DNA from: Variovorax sp. dw_308
GTDB lineage: Bacteria; Pseudomonadota; Gammaproteobacteria; Burkholderiales; Burkholderiaceae_C
Reading direction: 5' to 3'
Assembly: GCF_019207085.1 (NCBI RefSeq)
Contig: NZ_JAATOM010000006.1
Coordinates: 1 to 64,000, forward strand
DNA: 64,000 bases
Below are positions 1 through 11,800 of the stretch, in pieces (the stretch's first letter is position 1; each line of letters opens with the position of its first letter). Made by a program: the position numbers and the translations under genes. Under the pieces are notes generated by a model. It saw only the letters and a program-made list of their open reading frames with translations, was not told where the DNA came from and ran no database searches.

Positions 1-153
1 GGCCACCAGCGCATGCACGCCCTCGAGGCTCGGCGTCAACGACAGCGCCAGGCCACCCAGCCCGACCCAGCCCGCCAGCAGCAGCGCCCAGGCCGTGGCG
101 CGCGCGATGGTCAGGCGCGGCGAGAAGGCGTCCGGCGCGGCAGCATCGTTCAT
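1..153 (-). CDS. N-terminal fragment of a membrane protein (runs off the window)
   Basis: Only the first 51 codons are present; the gene continues beyond base 1. The ATG overlaps the stop of the upstream nucleotidyltransferase gene as ATGA, so it is probably translationally coupled to the cox operon. After about 18 polar residues comes a strongly hydrophobic stretch (WALLLAGWVGLGGLALSL), which looks like a first transmembrane helix. The family cannot be identified from so little; a transporter or another polytopic membrane protein is likely. Confidence 0.55.
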   Translation of the reverse strand, partial: MNDAAAPDAFSPRLTIARATAWALLLAGWVGLGGLALSLTPSLEGVHALVA

Positions 154-848
154 GGCGTGGCGGCGAGTGCCGGCGAGGCGGGCCATGTCAAGCGGTGGCC
201 GGTCGCTGCCGCGAAGCGTTCGATGTCCTCGGGCGTGTCGATGTCGATGCGGTAGCGGCGGTTGTCGGTGTCGAACCAGCGCACGCGTTCGGGATGCGCT
301 TGCCGCCACTTGCGGCAGGCGAGGTTGGCATCGCCGGCGAGCCATTCGTCGCGCAGCGCGGCATCGAAGATGACGGGGTTGCCAGGCGAGGTCTCACCGC
401 CTTCTTCGCGCACGCGCGGCACGACCATGGCCGCGTCGCCGCGCTTCTTGAAGGCGCCGATGAGGTCGATCACGTCTTGCGCGTCGATCATGGGCTGGTC
501 GGCCAGCGCCACCATCACGGCGTCGAGCCTGGGCGACAGGGCCTGCAGGCCGATGCGTACCGACGAAGGCTGGCCCGCATCGGGATCCGGGTTGTGCACC
601 AGCGTGATCGGGAAGGTGCGTACCGCCGCCTCGACCGCTTCCGCATGGTGGCCGAGCACCACCACGACTTCGTCCACGCCGGCGCCCGAGAGTGCGATCA
701 GCTGGCGCAGGATCAGCGGCACGCCGCCGAGTTCCAGCAGCGCCTTGGGCCGCCCGCCCAGGCGCGACCCTGCGCCGGCCGCGAGCAGCACGGCGCCCAC
801 CGTCATGCGGCTGTACAAGCCGCTGTTGCCCTTGAGGATGCAGCCCAT
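150..848 (-). CDS. MocA/MobA-like nucleotidyltransferase of the CO dehydrogenase operon
   Basis: The 232-residue product has the GT-A nucleotidyltransferase signature LLAAGAGSRLGGRPK near residues 21-35 and the metal-binding motif ALADQP near residue 113, as in enzymes that attach CMP or GMP to molybdopterin. In this family MocA makes the cytosine dinucleotide form of the cofactor, the form used by aerobic CO dehydrogenases. That specificity fits its place at the end of the cox operon but is inferred from context. The start at 848 is chosen because AAGGAG lies 9 nt upstream; the core domain begins only at the second Met (residue 15). It starts 15 bp after coxE and overlaps the next gene by ATGA. 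Confidence 0.85.
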   Translation of the reverse strand: MGCILKGNSGLYSRMTVGAVLLAAGAGSRLGGRPKALLELGGVPLILRQLIALSGAGVDEVVVVLGHHAEAVEAAVRTFPITLVHNPDPDAGQPSSVRIGLQALSPRLDAVMVALADQPMIDAQDVIDLIGAFKKRGDAAMVVPRVREEGGETSPGNPVIFDAALRDEWLAGDANLACRKWRQAHPERVRWFDTDNRRYRIDIDTPEDIERFAAATGHRLTWPASPALAATP

Positions 849-863
849 GGTCGATGGCTCCTT

Positions 864-2012
864 TCAACGCAGCGCGCTCATCAGCGCAGGCAGCACCGCG
901 GCGATGCTCGCGAGGTCCGCGCCCGGCGCGAGCAGGTCGAGGTGCGGCAGGGCGGCCTGCATGCCCTGGCTGACCGGGGCATAGCCCGGCCTGTTGCACA
1001 GCGGGTTGAGCCAGACGATGCGGCGTGCGCGGCGGCGCAGTTGCACCAGCGCGTCCGACAGCTGCGAGGGCTCGCCGGTGTCGTAGCCATCGCTCATGAC
1101 GATGACGGCGGTGCGCGAATGCACGATGCGCGGCGCATGCTCCCGGTTGAACTGCGCCAGGCTCTCGCCGATGCGCGTGCCGCCGGCCCAGCCCTGGGCG
1201 ATGAGGTGCAGTTGCTCCTGCGCGCGCCACGGGTCGGGGTCGTGCAGCGCGCGCGTCACCGCGGTCACGCGGGTGTGGAAGATGAAGCTGTGCACGTCCG
1301 TCAGCTCGGCGCCGAGGGCGCGTGCCAGGCGCAGGTAGAAGAAGCTGTAGGCGGCCATCGAGCGGCTCACGTCGATCAGCAGCACGATGCGCGGGCGCAC
1401 GCGTCGGCGGTCCTTCCACGCGAGATGAAAAGGCGTCCCGCCGCTGGCCACGCTGCGGCGGATGGTGGCGCGCAGGTCGAGGCGGCGGCCGTGCAGGGCG
1501 GTGGCCTGGCGGCGCAACTCGATGTGCTTCAGCCGGCGCGCGAAGCGGCGCATCAAGGCCTCGATGTCGAGCGTGTGTTCGCGTGCGACGAGGTCGCGGA
1601 AATCGGCGGAACTCAGGACCTGCTGGCGGCTCGCGGTGTCGCGGCGTTGCGCGCCCTTGTCATCGTCGTTGGCGGCATCGCCCTCGCGCGGATGGCTGGC
1701 CGACCGGTCGCCGCTCATGCCTTCGGCATCGGGTCCGCGACGTTCGGGGCGCTGCCATTTGTTGGCGGGCAGGAACCAGGCATCGAAGAGTTCGTCGAAG
1801 CGATGCCATTCGTCGCGGCGGCCGCACAGCAGCGCCTGCAGGCTCCAGCGCAGGACGGGCCGGTCCAGCACATCGATGCGCTGCGCGGCCTGCAGGACGT
1901 CGACCGCATCGGCGCCGCCGACGGAAAAGCCATTGGCGCGCAGGAAGCCGGGGAAGCCGGCCAGGCGCTGCGCGGCCCGCTCGCCTGCCGCGGGGGCTTG
2001 GAATGTCAGCAT
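864..2012 (-). CDS. coxE: CoxE-like VWA-domain protein
   Basis: This 382-residue protein belongs to the CoxE family of von Willebrand A proteins. The C-terminal half holds the VWA fold with the MIDAS motif DVSRSM at about residue 214 and a later SDG in VIVMSDGYD. An acidic, low-complexity linker lies around residues 90-130. CoxE proteins work with a MoxR-type AAA+ ATPase (CoxD, encoded just upstream) to mature the Mo-Cu active site of CO dehydrogenase; in Oligotropha coxD and coxE mutants make enzyme lacking a functional cluster. The gene overlaps the end of coxD by 7 nt, which supports stoichiometric coupled translation. Confidence 0.88.
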   Translation of the reverse strand: MLTFQAPAAGERAAQRLAGFPGFLRANGFSVGGADAVDVLQAAQRIDVLDRPVLRWSLQALLCGRRDEWHRFDELFDAWFLPANKWQRPERRGPDAEGMSGDRSASHPREGDAANDDDKGAQRRDTASRQQVLSSADFRDLVAREHTLDIEALMRRFARRLKHIELRRQATALHGRRLDLRATIRRSVASGGTPFHLAWKDRRRVRPRIVLLIDVSRSMAAYSFFYLRLARALGAELTDVHSFIFHTRVTAVTRALHDPDPWRAQEQLHLIAQGWAGGTRIGESLAQFNREHAPRIVHSRTAVIVMSDGYDTGEPSQLSDALVQLRRRARRIVWLNPLCNRPGYAPVSQGMQAALPHLDLLAPGADLASIAAVLPALMSALR

Positions 2013-2914
2013 GCGGCCGCCAGTCGCGCCACCACGGCGCGCGGTAAGGCGGCACGGTCATCGCGTGTCTTGATGAGCGCGCTGAGCGTTTCCATGATGC
2101 GCTCGGCGCCGTCGATGTCGATCACCGAGATGCCCAGGCGCAGCAGCGCGGCGGTCCAGTCGAGCGTCTCGGCGATGCCGGGCTTCTTCTGCAAGTCCAT
2201 GCGCCGCACGGACTGCACGAAGGAGACAATCTGCTGCGCCAGTTGGGCTGCTGCATCGGGCGCCTTCTTGTGCACGATGGCGAGTTCCTTCTCGTGGTCG
2301 GGATAGTCGATGAACTGGTAGAGGCAGCGGCGGCGTAGCGCGTCGGACAGCTCGCGCGTGCCGTTCGACGTGATCACCACGATCGGCCGGCTGGTGGCAT
2401 GCACGGTGCCGAGCTCGGGGATCGACAACTGGAAGTCGGAGAGCAGTTCCAGCAGGTAGGCCTCGAAGGCTTCGTCCGCGCGGTCGACCTCGTCGATCAG
2501 CAGCACCGGTGGTTCGTCGCAGGTGATGGCCTCTAGCAGCGGGCGCTTGAGCAGGTAGCGCTCGGAGAAGATGTCCTGCTCTTTCTGGGCAAGGTCCTTC
2601 GAGCTTGCGCGCTCGTCCTGCTCGAGCAGCTTGATGGCGAGCAACTGGCGCTGGTAGTTCCACTCGTACATCGCCGCGTGCGCGTCCAGGCCTTCATAGC
2701 ATTGCAGGCGGATCAGGCGGGTGTTGCGCACCGCGGCCAGGACCTTCGCGACCTCGGTCTTGCCGACGCCGGCATCGCCTTCGAGCAGCAGCGGGCGTCC
2801 GAGGTCCTGCATCAGCAGCAGCGCAGCCACGAGGCCCGGCTCCGCGACATAGCCCGCGTCGCCGAGTTGCTGCTGCAAGCCGGCGAGCGCGAGGGAGCGC
2901 TCGGAGGTGCTCAT
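2006..2914 (-). CDS. coxD: CoxD-like MoxR AAA+ ATPase
   Basis: A 302-residue AAA+ ATPase of the MoxR family. The Walker A motif GDAGVGKT is near residue 46, the Walker B motif LLIDEVDRADEA near residue 150, and a sensor-1 region VVITSNGTRELSDALRRRC follows. The start is placed at 2914, where the ATG overlaps the coxG stop as ATGA; an upstream in-frame ATG at 2965 would lie inside coxG. CoxD is a chaperone-like ATPase that, with CoxE, inserts sulfur and copper into the CO dehydrogenase centre. Position between coxG and coxE matches the canonical cox order. Confidence 0.9.
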   Translation of the reverse strand: MSTSERSLALAGLQQQLGDAGYVAEPGLVAALLLMQDLGRPLLLEGDAGVGKTEVAKVLAAVRNTRLIRLQCYEGLDAHAAMYEWNYQRQLLAIKLLEQDERASSKDLAQKEQDIFSERYLLKRPLLEAITCDEPPVLLIDEVDRADEAFEAYLLELLSDFQLSIPELGTVHATSRPIVVITSNGTRELSDALRRRCLYQFIDYPDHEKELAIVHKKAPDAAAQLAQQIVSFVQSVRRMDLQKKPGIAETLDWTAALLRLGISVIDIDGAERIMETLSALIKTRDDRAALPRAVVARLAAAC

Positions 2915-3839
2915 GCGCGTCTGGCGCCGAAGAGCGAGCGCAGCCAGTCCTTGAAGATGGCCCATGCGATCGCGAAGGCGTTGAGTTGCGCGGCTTCGGC
3001 AGGGGCTGTCGAGGCTGCGACCATCGCAACGGAAGGCGCCGCGGAAGTCGACACCGACGCGCCGGGCGAGCGCACGGGCGTTGCGGAACCGACTTGCGCT
3101 GACCCCGCCGCGCCGGATGCCAGGGACGCCGCTTCGGTGGACGCCGCTGTCGATGCCGACGATGACGCCGGAGTGAGCGTCGTTGGCGATGCCAACGATG
3201 CCGCCGCAGTGGGCGACATTGCCCCTGTCAACGCCGCCTCCGAAGCGAACGTCGTTCCTGATACGCCGGTGCCTGCCAATGTGGATGCCGCTGGCGATCC
3301 AGCCGCGACGCCCGCGCCGGATGGCACCTCCGCCGCTATCGCCGGTGAAGCGGGCTCCGCAGGCCCACCCACCGGCCCCGCCGCCCGCACCGCCTTCACC
3401 CGCCCCGCAAAGTTCGCCGCGAACTGCTTCAGCACCTGGTCCGCCACCGAATCCATCATGCGTCCGCCGAAGGCCGCGGCCTTGCCGCTCATCGCGACCT
3501 CGCTCGTGCCCACGAGGTTGCAGGCAGCCGCATCGATCGCCTCGACACGCGCCGTCAGATCCATCGACGCACCCGAGCTGCCCGTGCTGTCGGTGCCCTT
3601 GCCCATGAGCCGCAGCGTCCGGCCGGTCGCATCGAGCGCCAGGATCTCCACGTCACCCCGGAACGACATGCTGGCCGGCCCGAACTTCACGCCAACCGTG
3701 CCCTTGAAGTGCGTCGCGTCGATGCGCTCGGTGATCTTCGCGCCGGGCATGCAACCCGCGACGGCGTCGATGTCTTGCAGGACCGTCCATGCCGCGTCCG
3801 AGGACCCGGGCATGGGAAAGGTCTTTTCGAGCTGTACCT

Positions 3840-3843
<4 letters not shown>
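2911..3843 (-). CDS. coxG: CoxG, SRPBCC-fold membrane-attachment protein with a long low-complexity linker
   Basis: The 310-residue protein begins with a SRPBCC/CoxG domain (about residues 1-150). CoxG is known to link CO dehydrogenase to the membrane and to electron transfer at the quinone pool. A stretch of roughly 120 residues rich in Ala, Ser, Thr, Pro and Val follows. The protein ends in a hydrophobic, Trp-containing segment (LNAFAIAWAIFKDWLRSLFG) that could insert into the membrane. The ATG at 3843 overlaps the coxL stop as ATGA. The linker looks like a flexible tether between the soluble domain and the terminal anchor; that reading is an inference. Confidence 0.88.
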
Positions 3844-6257
<2,414 letters not shown>

Positions 6258-6295
6258 GGAAACCTCCGGTGGTGATCGGGTGGGGATGGGCGCTG

Positions 6296-6850
6296 TCAGG
6301 CCGTGACAGGCTGCTGTGCCGGGGTGGCTTCCTCGGCCGCGGCAGCGGCGGCAGGCGCTGCGCTGGCGGCCTTTGCGGCGGCGAGCTTCTTCGCGGCGGA
6401 CTGCACCGCCTTCACGATGTTCTGGTAGCCGGTACATCGGCACAGGTTGCCGGCGATGCCGTAGCGGATCTCCTGTTCGCTCGGATCCGGGTTCTCCTGC
6501 AACAGCCGCCAGGCGCGCGTGATCATCCCGGGCGTGCAGTAGCCGCATTGGAGGCCATGTTCCTCATGGAAGGCCTGTTGCAGCGCGTGCAGCACGCCGG
6601 CTTGTTCCAGGCCCTCGATGGTCACCATCTCGGAACCATCGCACTGCACGGTGAGCACGGTGCAAGACTTGACCGACATGCCATCGAGGTCGACCGTGCA
6701 GGCCCCGCAATGCGAGGTCTCGCAGCCGATGTGCGGGCCGGTGTGCGCGAGCCGTTCGCGCAGCGTGTGGATCAAGAGTTCGCGCGGCTCGACCGACACG
6801 TCGACGGGCTTGCCGTTGAGCTTGAACGACACGGTGTGATTGTTCGCCAT
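6296..6850 (-). CDS. coxS: Aerobic CO dehydrogenase, small (2Fe-2S) subunit
   Basis: The 184-residue product carries both [2Fe-2S] clusters of this enzyme family. Cys43, Cys48, Cys51 and Cys63 form the plant-ferredoxin-like site; Cys102, Cys105, Cys137 and Cys139 form the second, with the typical CGYCTPGM and CRCTGY sequences. It relays electrons from the molybdenum centre in CoxL to FAD in CoxM. The C-terminus is extended by about 25 residues of Ala-rich sequence beyond the conserved domain. AGGAG precedes the ATG by 8 bases. It lies 38 bp before coxL and 17 bp after coxM. Confidence 0.95.
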   Translation of the reverse strand: MANNHTVSFKLNGKPVDVSVEPRELLIHTLRERLAHTGPHIGCETSHCGACTVDLDGMSVKSCTVLTVQCDGSEMVTIEGLEQAGVLHALQQAFHEEHGLQCGYCTPGMITRAWRLLQENPDPSEQEIRYGIAGNLCRCTGYQNIVKAVQSAAKKLAAAKAASAAPAAAAAAEEATPAQQPVTA

Positions 6851-6867
6851 CCTGCTGTCTCCTGGTG

Positions 6868-7734
6868 TCAGTGTTGGGTGCGGGCCCACGCGGCCTGCAA
6901 GGCGCGGCGGGTCATCTCGCCGCACATCGCGACCTTGTATTGGGCGTCGCCACGCTGGTCGGGTGCCGGGTCGCAGATGGCCATGGCCAAGCGCGCGGCT
7001 TCGGCGAGGCTTGCGTTGTCGATGGGCTGGCCGATGAGGGATTGCTCGGCATCGTTCGCCCTGAGCGCGGTTGATGCTGCGTTGGTCAGCGCGATGCGGA
7101 CGCTGGCGACTTTCGCGCCATCCATCTGCAACTGCACCGCTGTCGCCGCCGTGGCAAAGTCGCCCGTCTTGCGCTTGAGCTTCTGGTACGACCATCCGGT
7201 CCCCGCCGGCGGGATCGGGATGCGGATCTCCGACAGGATCTCATCCGGCTCCAGCAGCGTCGAATACATGCCGAGGAAGTAGCCATCGGCCTTCACGACA
7301 CGCTCGCCCTGCGCGCCCGCCAGCACGAACGATGCATCGAGTGCCAGCATCAGCGCCGGGTGGTCGTTGCCCGGGTCGCCATGCGAGATGTCGCCGCCGA
7401 TGGTGCCCTTGTAGCGCACCTGCGGATCGGCGATCCAGCCCGCGCCTTCGACCAGCAAGGGCAGCTTCTCGGCCAGCAGCGCCGAGGTCAGCAGGTCGTT
7501 CTCGGTCGTCATCGCGCCGATGTGGATCGCGTCGCCGACCTGCCGGATGCCGCGCAGCCCCGGCACCTTGCCCAGGTCGATCAGGTGCGTCGGCGTCGCA
7601 AAGCGCAGCTTCATCATCGGCAACAGGCTGTGGCCGCCTGCCAGCAGCTTGGCGTCGGGGCCGAGTTCGCCGAGCAGGCGGATGGCATCGGCCACCGAGC
7701 GGGGTGCGTGGTATTCGAATGCGGCTGGCGTCAT
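6868..7734 (-). CDS. coxM: Aerobic CO dehydrogenase, medium (FAD) subunit
   Basis: A 288-residue FAD-binding protein of the CO dehydrogenase/xanthine dehydrogenase medium-subunit family. Both flavin motifs are present: AGGHSLLPM from residue 32 and [11 protein letters not shown] from residue 111. It accepts electrons from CoxS and passes them to the quinone pool. The start at 7734 has GGAGA nine bases upstream and removes a seven-residue extension present in the longest open frame. It is the first gene of the cox operon; the region just upstream holds the probable RcoM-controlled promoter. Confidence 0.94.
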   Translation of the reverse strand: MTPAAFEYHAPRSVADAIRLLGELGPDAKLLAGGHSLLPMMKLRFATPTHLIDLGKVPGLRGIRQVGDAIHIGAMTTENDLLTSALLAEKLPLLVEGAGWIADPQVRYKGTIGGDISHGDPGNDHPALMLALDASFVLAGAQGERVVKADGYFLGMYSTLLEPDEILSEIRIPIPPAGTGWSYQKLKRKTGDFATAATAVQLQMDGAKVASVRIALTNAASTALRANDAEQSLIGQPIDNASLAEAARLAMAICDPAPDQRGDAQYKVAMCGEMTRRALQAAWARTQH

Positions 7735-7767
7735 GGTCGCTGTCTCCAAATGCAACGGCTTCGACCA

Positions 7768-7849
7768 TATCTACAGTGCGGTGCAGCAAGCGCAGGCATT
7801 GCACGAACCGCGCGCCGCCGTACACGAACGGCGGCGTTCAGCGCACGAA
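7768..7849 (-). promoter_or_regulatory. Probable RcoM-controlled cox promoter: three direct repeats 21 bp apart
   Basis: Read on the minus strand, TTCGTG occurs at 7849-7844, 7828-7823 and 7807-7802, each start exactly 21 bp from the next, or two helical turns. Direct repeats at this period are typical of LytTR-domain binding sites, and a LytTR regulator (RcoM) is encoded next door. A candidate -10 element TAGATA lies at 7773-7768, which would put the nearest repeat just upstream of the -35 position, and no good -35 hexamer is visible. This suits an activator-dependent promoter. The protein-site pairing is inferred. Confidence 0.7.
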
Positions 7850-7869
7850 GAACGCAGAACGGGCTGCGA

Positions 7870-7952
7870 TCAGGGAGACCCTGAACAAGTCCTCGCGAGG
7901 GCGAGCGCCGAGGATGCGCGATCCGCGAAGGACTTGTTCAGAGTCTCCTCAG
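7870..7952. mobile_element. MITE-like element, 75 bp, with 20-bp inverted ends and TCAG target duplication
   Basis: The element spans 7874-7948. Its ends are a 20-bp inverted repeat (right end reads GGAGACTCTGAACAAGTCCT inward) with a single mismatch. It is flanked on both sides by TCAG (7870-7873 and 7949-7952), as expected for a 4-bp target site duplication. It encodes nothing, so it must have been moved by a transposase encoded elsewhere. It lies between the cox promoter and the end of rcoM, and could also form a hairpin in RNA read from either side. Confidence 0.8.
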
Positions 7953-8713
7953 CGCTCGGCCACGGTCTCGGCAATGCCGAGCCGGTCGAGCAGCCGCGGC
8001 ACGCTGGTGCGCGCTACCGGCAATCCATGGTCGTCGCCACCGCTCAGCTTGAGCATGACCTTGCCGTCGTCGCGCACGATCTGTTCTGCGAAGTCGAGGT
8101 TCGCGACGTAGCTGCGATGGATGCGCAGGAAGGAGCCGCTGTCGAGCCGTCCCTCGAGGTCGCTGATGGTGAGGTTGCAGAAGCTCGACCCCTGCGCCGT
8201 GTGCACCCAGGTGTAGTGGCCCTCGGAGCGGATGTAGCGCACGGTGGACGCATCCACCAGCACGATACGGTTGCCCGAGACGGTCGGAATCTTGAGCAGT
8301 TGCCGCTTGGTGCCGGGCCGCTGGCCGGCTGCGTCGTCGCGCGTCACGGCATCGGTGATGTCGTAGAACACCAGCGTGTAGCCGAAGGTGTCGCCGCGGC
8401 CGTCCGACATCTTGCTCACCTTGATCAGCAACACGCTCTCGGGGATGTTGATGATCATCGTCATCGGCGGCGGATTGCTGACCGGGCATTCGGCCTGGTC
8501 GAGCAGGAACTTGACCTTCGACTGGGAGCGTTCCGGGTGGAACGAGAGCACCATCTTCTCGAAGGGCTGCTTGTCTTCCACCGGCAGCGCGCGCCGGGCA
8601 AAGCTGTTCATCGCGACGACCTTGAGGTCGCGGTCGAGCTGGACCAGCCCGACATCGCTGCGCTCCAGCAGGTAGAGCGGGCTGCTGCTTGTTGTCCCCA
8701 CGCGTGCATCCAC
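7949..8713 (-). CDS. rcoM: RcoM, CO-sensing heme-PAS/LytTR transcription activator
   Basis: A single-component regulator of about 254 residues with an N-terminal PAS domain (about 10-125) and a C-terminal LytTR DNA-binding domain (about 140-245). It has the pattern of Burkholderia RcoM heme ligands: His59 in SFHPERS, Cys76 in ECPVS and Met86 in PPPMTMIINIP, equivalent to His74, Cys94 and Met104. RcoM binds CO at heme and activates cox genes. The start is placed at the GTG at 8713 (GGGGA about 7 nt upstream) because the frame beyond has no similarity and no ATG precedes the PAS domain. The TGA stop lies in the TCAG duplication of the adjacent MITE-like element. Confidence 0.87.
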   Translation of the reverse strand: MDARVGTTSSSPLYLLERSDVGLVQLDRDLKVVAMNSFARRALPVEDKQPFEKMVLSFHPERSQSKVKFLLDQAECPVSNPPPMTMIINIPESVLLIKVSKMSDGRGDTFGYTLVFYDITDAVTRDDAAGQRPGTKRQLLKIPTVSGNRIVLVDASTVRYIRSEGHYTWVHTAQGSSFCNLTISDLEGRLDSGSFLRIHRSYVANLDFAEQIVRDDGKVMLKLSGGDDHGLPVARTSVPRLLDRLGIAETVAER

Positions 8714-8898
8714 GGTCGAATCCCCGTTTGAACGGAAAGTACCATTTAAGCGCCCGGACCCTCGGGGCGCATCGGGTAAAGCCCAAGGCCGGGCCCGGCG
8801 AAGGGCAATCTTTTTGACCCTGCCGCATCCGGCGAGCCTGCCAGCAACGAAACTCCATCCCCATCCATGATCCGGCCCCCTGGCTTTCCGACCTCGCA

Positions 8899-11800
8899 AT
8901 GACAGACACCGTTCTACTCCCCGGCTTCATGGCCGTGCACGGCAACCACCCCGAAGCCCTGCGCGACCTCATGCTGGCCTGGATGGCGAGCCACCCCCTG
9001 GCGCCGCTGGAAGACGAATGGGTGCTGGTGCAGAGCAACGGCGTGGCGCAGTGGCTCAAGCTCTCGTTGGCGCGCGATGCGGACCAGGGCGGCGTGGGCG
9101 TTGCCGCCGCGATCCAGACCGAGCTGCCTTCCAGCTTCATCTGGCAGGCCTACCGGGCCGTGCTCGGCGCACAGGGCGTGCCGGCAACATCGCCCTTCGA
9201 CAAGACGCTGCTGGTCTGGCGCCTCATGCGCCTGCTGCCCGCGCTGCTGGCCGAGGACGTGTTCGCGCCGCTGTCACGCTTCCTCGTCGACGACAAGGAC
9301 CTGCGCAAGCGCCACCAGCTGGCCGAGCGCCTGGCCGACCTGTTCGACCAGTACCAGGTCTACCGCGCCGACTGGCTCGCGGACTGGGCCGCGGGCCGGG
9401 ACGAGATCGTGGCCAGCCGGGGCGGTCGCCAACCCATCCCGCCGGAACTCCGCTGGCAGCCGCGGCTCTGGCGCGCGCTGCTCGATGACGTCGGCCCCGA
9501 GGGCGCCACGAGCAGCCGGGCCGCCGTGCACCAGCGCTTCATGGCCAGGGCTGCGGAGTGGCAAGGCGAGCGGCCGGCCGCATTGCCGCGCCGGCTGGTG
9601 GTGTTCGGCATCTCGTCGCTGCCGCAGCAGTCGCTGGAAGTGCTGGCGATGCTCGCGCGCTGGGTGCAGGTTCTGATGTGCGTGCACAACCCCTGCGAGC
9701 ACGACTGGTCCCACATCGTGGCCGACAAGGACCTGCTGCGCGCCGAGCGCTGGCGCCAGCAACGCCGCCCCGGCAGCGAAGGCCCGATCGCCGACGAGGC
9801 GCTGCACCTGCATGCGCAACCCTTGCTCGCGGCCTGGGGCAAGCAGGGCCGCGACTTCATCCGTCTGCTGGACCTGCACGACGAGCAGGAAGCCTATGCG
9901 CAGCGCTTCGAGGCTATCGGCCAGCGCATCGCCTGCTTCGATGCCAACCCGCAGGACACCGTGTTGCGCCAGTTGCAGGACGACATCCGCGACCTGCGCC
10001 CGCTGCCCGAGACCCGCGCCGCCTGGCCCGAGATCGATCCGAGCGACGACCGCTCCATCGCCTTCCACGTCACGCACGGCCCCCAGCGCGAAGTCGAGGT
10101 GCTGCACGACCAGCTGCTCGCTGCCTTCGCCGCCGACGCCACGCTGCATCCACGCGACGTGATCGTGATGGTGCCGGACGTGGCCGCCTACGCGCCGCAC
10201 GTCCAGGCCGTGTTCGGCCTGCTCACGCCGGACGATCCGCGACACATCCCCTTCACGCTCGCCGACCAGGGCCAGCGCCACCACGACCCGCTGCTGGGCG
10301 CACTGGAAAAACTGCTGGCGCTGCCGCAGTCGCGCATCGCGGTGAGCGACGTGCTGGACTGGCTGGAGGTGCCCGCATTGCGCGCGCGCTTCGGCATCGA
10401 GGAAAGCCAGGTGCCGCTGCTGCACCGCTGGATCTCCGCGGCCAACATCCGCTGGGGCCTGCACGCGGAGCAGCGCCAATCGCTGGACCTGCCCGAGGCG
10501 CTGGCGCAGAACAGCTGGGACTTCGGCCTGCAGCGCATGTTGCTGGGCTATGCCGTCGGTTCCAGCGAGGCCTGGGCCGGCGTGGAGCCGCTCGATGAAG
10601 TGGGCGGCCTCGACGCCGCCTTGCTCGGCCCGCTGGTGCAACTGTCGACCACGCTCGAAGCGCACTGGCGCACGCTCGCCACGCCGGCCGCGCCCAAGGC
10701 ATGGGGCGAACGCCTGCGCGCCCTGCTGGCCGACTTCTTCGAAGCGGGCGAAGACGCCGACGGCTTCACGCTGATGCGGCTCGGGACCTCGCTGCAGGAC
10801 TGGCTCGTCGCCTGCGACAACGCCGGCCTCGTCGAGGAACTTCCGCTGTCGGTGGTGCGCGAACACTGGCTCGCCCAGATCGACCAGCCGACGCTCAACC
10901 AGCCCTTCTTCGCCGGCGCAGTGACCTTCGCGACGCTGATGCCGATGCGCGCCATCCCCTTCCGCGTGGTGGCGCTGCTGGGCATGAACGACGGCGACTA
11001 TCCGCGCAGCCGCGTGCCGATGGACTTCGACCTGATGGGCCACGACTACCGCCCCGGCGACCGCTCGCGCCGCGAGGACGATCGCTACCTGTTCCTCGAA
11101 GCGGTGCTGTCGGCGCGCGAGAAGCTGCACATCAGCTGGGTCGGGCACAGCATCCTGGACAACTCCGAACGACCGCCCTCGGTGCTGGTGGCGCAGTTGC
11201 GCGATCACCTGGCCGCGGGCTGGCGAGGGGCCGGCGACGAGGACTTGCCGCAAGACAAGGCGGGCCAGCGCCTGCTGCACGCGCTGACGGTCGAGCACCG
11301 GCTGCAGCCCTTCCACCCCGCCTACTTCACGCTCGGTGGCGACGACCGCCTGTTCAGCTACGCGACCGGATGGCGCGTCGACACTTCGTCGCCGGAGAAC
11401 GCACCAGACGACCAGGCACTGCCACCGCGTCCATTCGAAGGCCCGCTGACGCTGCGCATGCTCGCCGACTTCCTCAAGGAGCCGCCGCGCGCCTTCTTCC
11501 GCTTGCGCCTCGGCGTCTTCCTCGATTCCCGCGAGAGCGCGAGCGAGGACCAGGAGCCCTTCGACCTCGACGCGCTGGAGAACTGGAAGCTGCAGGACGA
11601 ACTGATCCAGTCGCAACGCAGCGCGCTGGAAGCCGGCGCGCTGCGCGAAGACGCGATGAACGACCAGCTCGAACGCATCGCGCGTCGCGGCGCACTGCCG
11701 GTGGGCCCCTTCGGCATCCTTCAACAGCAGGCACTCGCCGAGCCCATGGAGCCCATGTTCGCCGAGTACGCCAAGGCGCAGGCCGAGTGGCCCACGGTGC

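Noticed and set aside
7874..7948. Inverted repeat before rcoM read as a simple terminator
   Set aside because: The arms are 35 bp apart, there is no T tract, and matching TCAG duplications flank it, which fits a transposed element better.
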